A stretch of DNA of 14,399 nt, taken from assembly GCA_044870185.1 (NCBI GenBank), contig JBIOYL010000037.1, forward strand, positions 1-14,399, given 5' to 3'. Origin of the DNA: JBIOYL01 sp044870185. Lineage in GTDB: Bacteria > Actinomycetota > CALGFH01. Under the pieces are notes generated by a model that was not told the DNA's origin, searched no databases, and saw only the letters and a list, made by a program, of their open reading frames with translations. This document shows, piece by piece, positions 13,256 through 14,399 of the stretch; position 1 is the first letter of the stretch, and the number at the start of each line of letters is the position of its first letter. The position numbers and the translations under genes were made by a program.

Positions 13256-14392
13256 GTGCGCAAGCGACACACGGTGAGGTTGTCCGAAGAGGAGCGCGCC
13301 CGGCTCCACACCCTGATCGGCCAGGGCGTCGCTCCGGCCCGCGCGCTGACCCATGCCCGCATCCTGCTCAAGGCCAACCAGGGCGAGGCTGGCCCCGGCT
13401 GGACCGATGCCGCGATCGCCGCCGCGCTGGAGGTCAACCCCGCCACCGTGGCGCGGGTCCGCATGCAGTAGGTCGCGGCGGGGCTGGACGCTGCGGTGGA
13501 CCGCAAGGCGCCCGCGCGCGCCTACCACCGCCGGCTCGACGGCGCCCAGGAGGCGTACCTGGCCGCGCTGGCGTGCAGCGCCCCGCCGGAGGGTCGCAAG
13601 CGCTGGACGCTGCGGCTGTTGGCCGACCGGCTGGTCGCCTTGGAGGTGGTCGAGTCGGTGTCGTACGAGACGGTCCGGCAGGTCTTGCAGCAAACCGCCT
13701 CAAGCCGTGGCTGAAGGAAGGCTGGTGCATCCCGCCGCAGCAGGACGCCGAGTTGGTGTGGCGGATGAACCGACGTGCTTGGGGTCTCCACCCGACCGTA
13801 TGATCCGCGCCGCCCGCAGGTCTGCCTGGACGAGACCAGCCGCCAGTTGCTTGGGGAGGTTACCCCACCGGTGCCGGTGGCGCCTGGCCGGCCGGCGCGG
13901 GAGGACTACGAGTACGAGCGCCGCGGGGTGTGCAACCTGTTTGTGGTGTGCGAGCCGCTTGCTGGCTGGCGCGACGTCATGGTCAGCGACCGGCGCACCC
14001 GCATCGACTGGGCGCACTGCGTCAAGGACCTGCTGGAGGTCCACTACCCGGATGCCGAGCAGATCGTGCTGGTGCACGGCAACCTCAACACCCACACGCC
14101 GGCGTCGCTGTACGAGGCGTTCGAGCCGGCCGAGGCCAAGCGGCTGGCCGACCGGTTGGAGCTGCACTCCACGCCCAAGCATGGCAGCTGGTTGAACATG
14201 GCCGAGATCGAGTTGAGCGTGCTGGCCGAGCAGTGCCTGGACCGGCGGCTGGCCGACCGGGCGACGCTGGAGCGGGAGGTCGCGGCGTGGCAGGCGGCGC
14301 GCAACGCCGACGGTCGTGGCGTGGACTGGCGCTTCACGACCGAGGACGCCCGGATCAAGCTCAAGCACCTCTACCCTGCAATTCAGGGTTGA
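13256..14392 (+). pseudogene. IS630-family DDE transposase, inactivated
   Basis: From the GTG at 13256 (AGGAGG six bases upstream) the product starts RKRHTVRLSEEERARLHTLI, followed by a helix-turn-helix region (WTDAAIAAALEVNPATVARV). An amber TAG at 13469 interrupts codon 72, after which the same frame continues (DAAVDRKAPARAYHRRLDG). One base is missing near 13692-13694 (QQ-NRLKPWLKEGW) and one extra is present near 13767-13773, restoring the frame before VLGVSTRPYDPRRPQVCLDE. The catalytic domain has the first Asp (CLDET, codon at 13829) and the final Glu (NMAEIEL, codon at 14204). The second Asp, expected in VLVxDNLNTH, is Gly (HGNLNTH, codon at 14078). The protein ends YPAIQG. Four lesions make it certainly non-functional. 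Confidence 0.9.
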
Positions 14393-14399
14393 CGACCTA
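14379..14399 (-). repeat. Right terminal inverted repeat of the IS630 element
   Basis: Read inward from the window end, TAGGTCGTCAACCCTGAATTG mirrors the left end. It contains the transposase stop codon. The last two bases, TA, are the expected target dinucleotide. Confidence 0.75.

Larger units (their letters stand above)
13172..14399 (+). mobile_element. IS630-family insertion sequence, decayed
   Basis: The element runs from TAGCTCGTCA (13172) to TGACGACCTA (ending 14399). The ends are inverted repeats: read inward, TAGCTCGTCAGTAGTGATTTG and TAGGTCGTCAACCCTGAATTG match at 15 of 21 places. TA at both outer ends fits the TA target duplication of IS630/Tc1-mariner elements. Length (1,228 bases with the TAs) and a single transposase gene nearly end to end fit the family; the transposase stop (14390-14392) lies inside the right repeat. 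The window stops exactly at the right TA, so flanking DNA on that side is not visible. Confidence 0.85.

Noticed and set aside
13469..13471. Amber codon as evidence for recoding (programmed read-through or stop reassignment)
   Set aside because: Other genes in the window use TAG as a normal stop (for example at 6603, 11447 and 12840), and the transposase has other disabling lesions.
1..14399. A new defence or biosynthetic gene cluster
   Set aside because: Apart from the HNH fossil and the IS there are no nuclease, helicase, methylase, toxin-antitoxin, NRPS/PKS or precursor-peptide genes; the content is mostly housekeeping and envelope functions.

Overview
The window is very GC-rich (one ordinary 60-base line, 7021-7080, is 43/60 G+C), uses GTG and TTG starts freely, and encodes an LCP cell-envelope protein, a Cfp30B-like double VOC protein, DUF427, DUF72 and polyprenol-phosphate-type glycosylation genes. 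Together these point to a chromosomal segment of an Actinomycetota bacterium, probably an uncultivated one. The genus cannot be read from the sequence. I see no rRNA, tRNA, CRISPR array, plasmid or phage module.

Left half, minus strand. A hotdog acyl-CoA thioesterase (4694-4095) overlaps by GTGA a GT-C (ArnT/PMT-like) membrane glycosyltransferase (4098-2392). A DPM1-like GT2 transferase (2380-1625) follows after 11 bases. An LCP-family ligase/attenuator protein, cut by the window edge (1337-1), comes next. The GT2 would charge a polyprenol phosphate with sugar, the GT-C would use that lipid-linked sugar outside the membrane, and LCP proteins attach polymers to the wall. This is therefore an envelope-glycosylation block. 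Further right are a broken YdeI/OmdA-type gene (5180-4975), two VOC genes (5596-5183 and 6438-5659), a scar with two gene tails from opposite strands (6603-6819), an acyl-CoA dehydrogenase (8051-6897) and a 91-aa membrane protein (8520-8245). The last 40 codons of the dehydrogenase lie in a strikingly AT-rich tract.

Right half, plus strand. A second large GT-C-like membrane protein (8558-10585) diverges from the small membrane gene. After a repeat- and hairpin-rich spacer with a plausible promoter come a conserved 187-aa protein of unknown function (10884-11447), a DUF427 protein preceded by two mutually exclusive hairpins (11570-12052), and a DUF72 TIM-barrel protein coupled to it by a GTGA overlap (12049-12840). 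A 73-aa protein (12950-13171) sits behind a dyad that overlaps a -10-like box. An IS630-family element (13172-14399) closes the window. It has recognisable terminal inverted repeats, but its transposase carries an amber codon, two compensating frameshifts and a Gly in place of the second catalytic Asp, so it is dead. The window ends exactly at the element's right end.

I found no clear new multi-gene defence or biosynthetic system. The most unusual signals are the AT-rich recombination-like tract at 6726-7020, the switch-like leader at 11507-11549, the operator-like dyad at 12892-12911, and the repeated appearance of short tandem duplications (29, 33, 33, 38 and 54 bp), several of them in frame inside membrane proteins.
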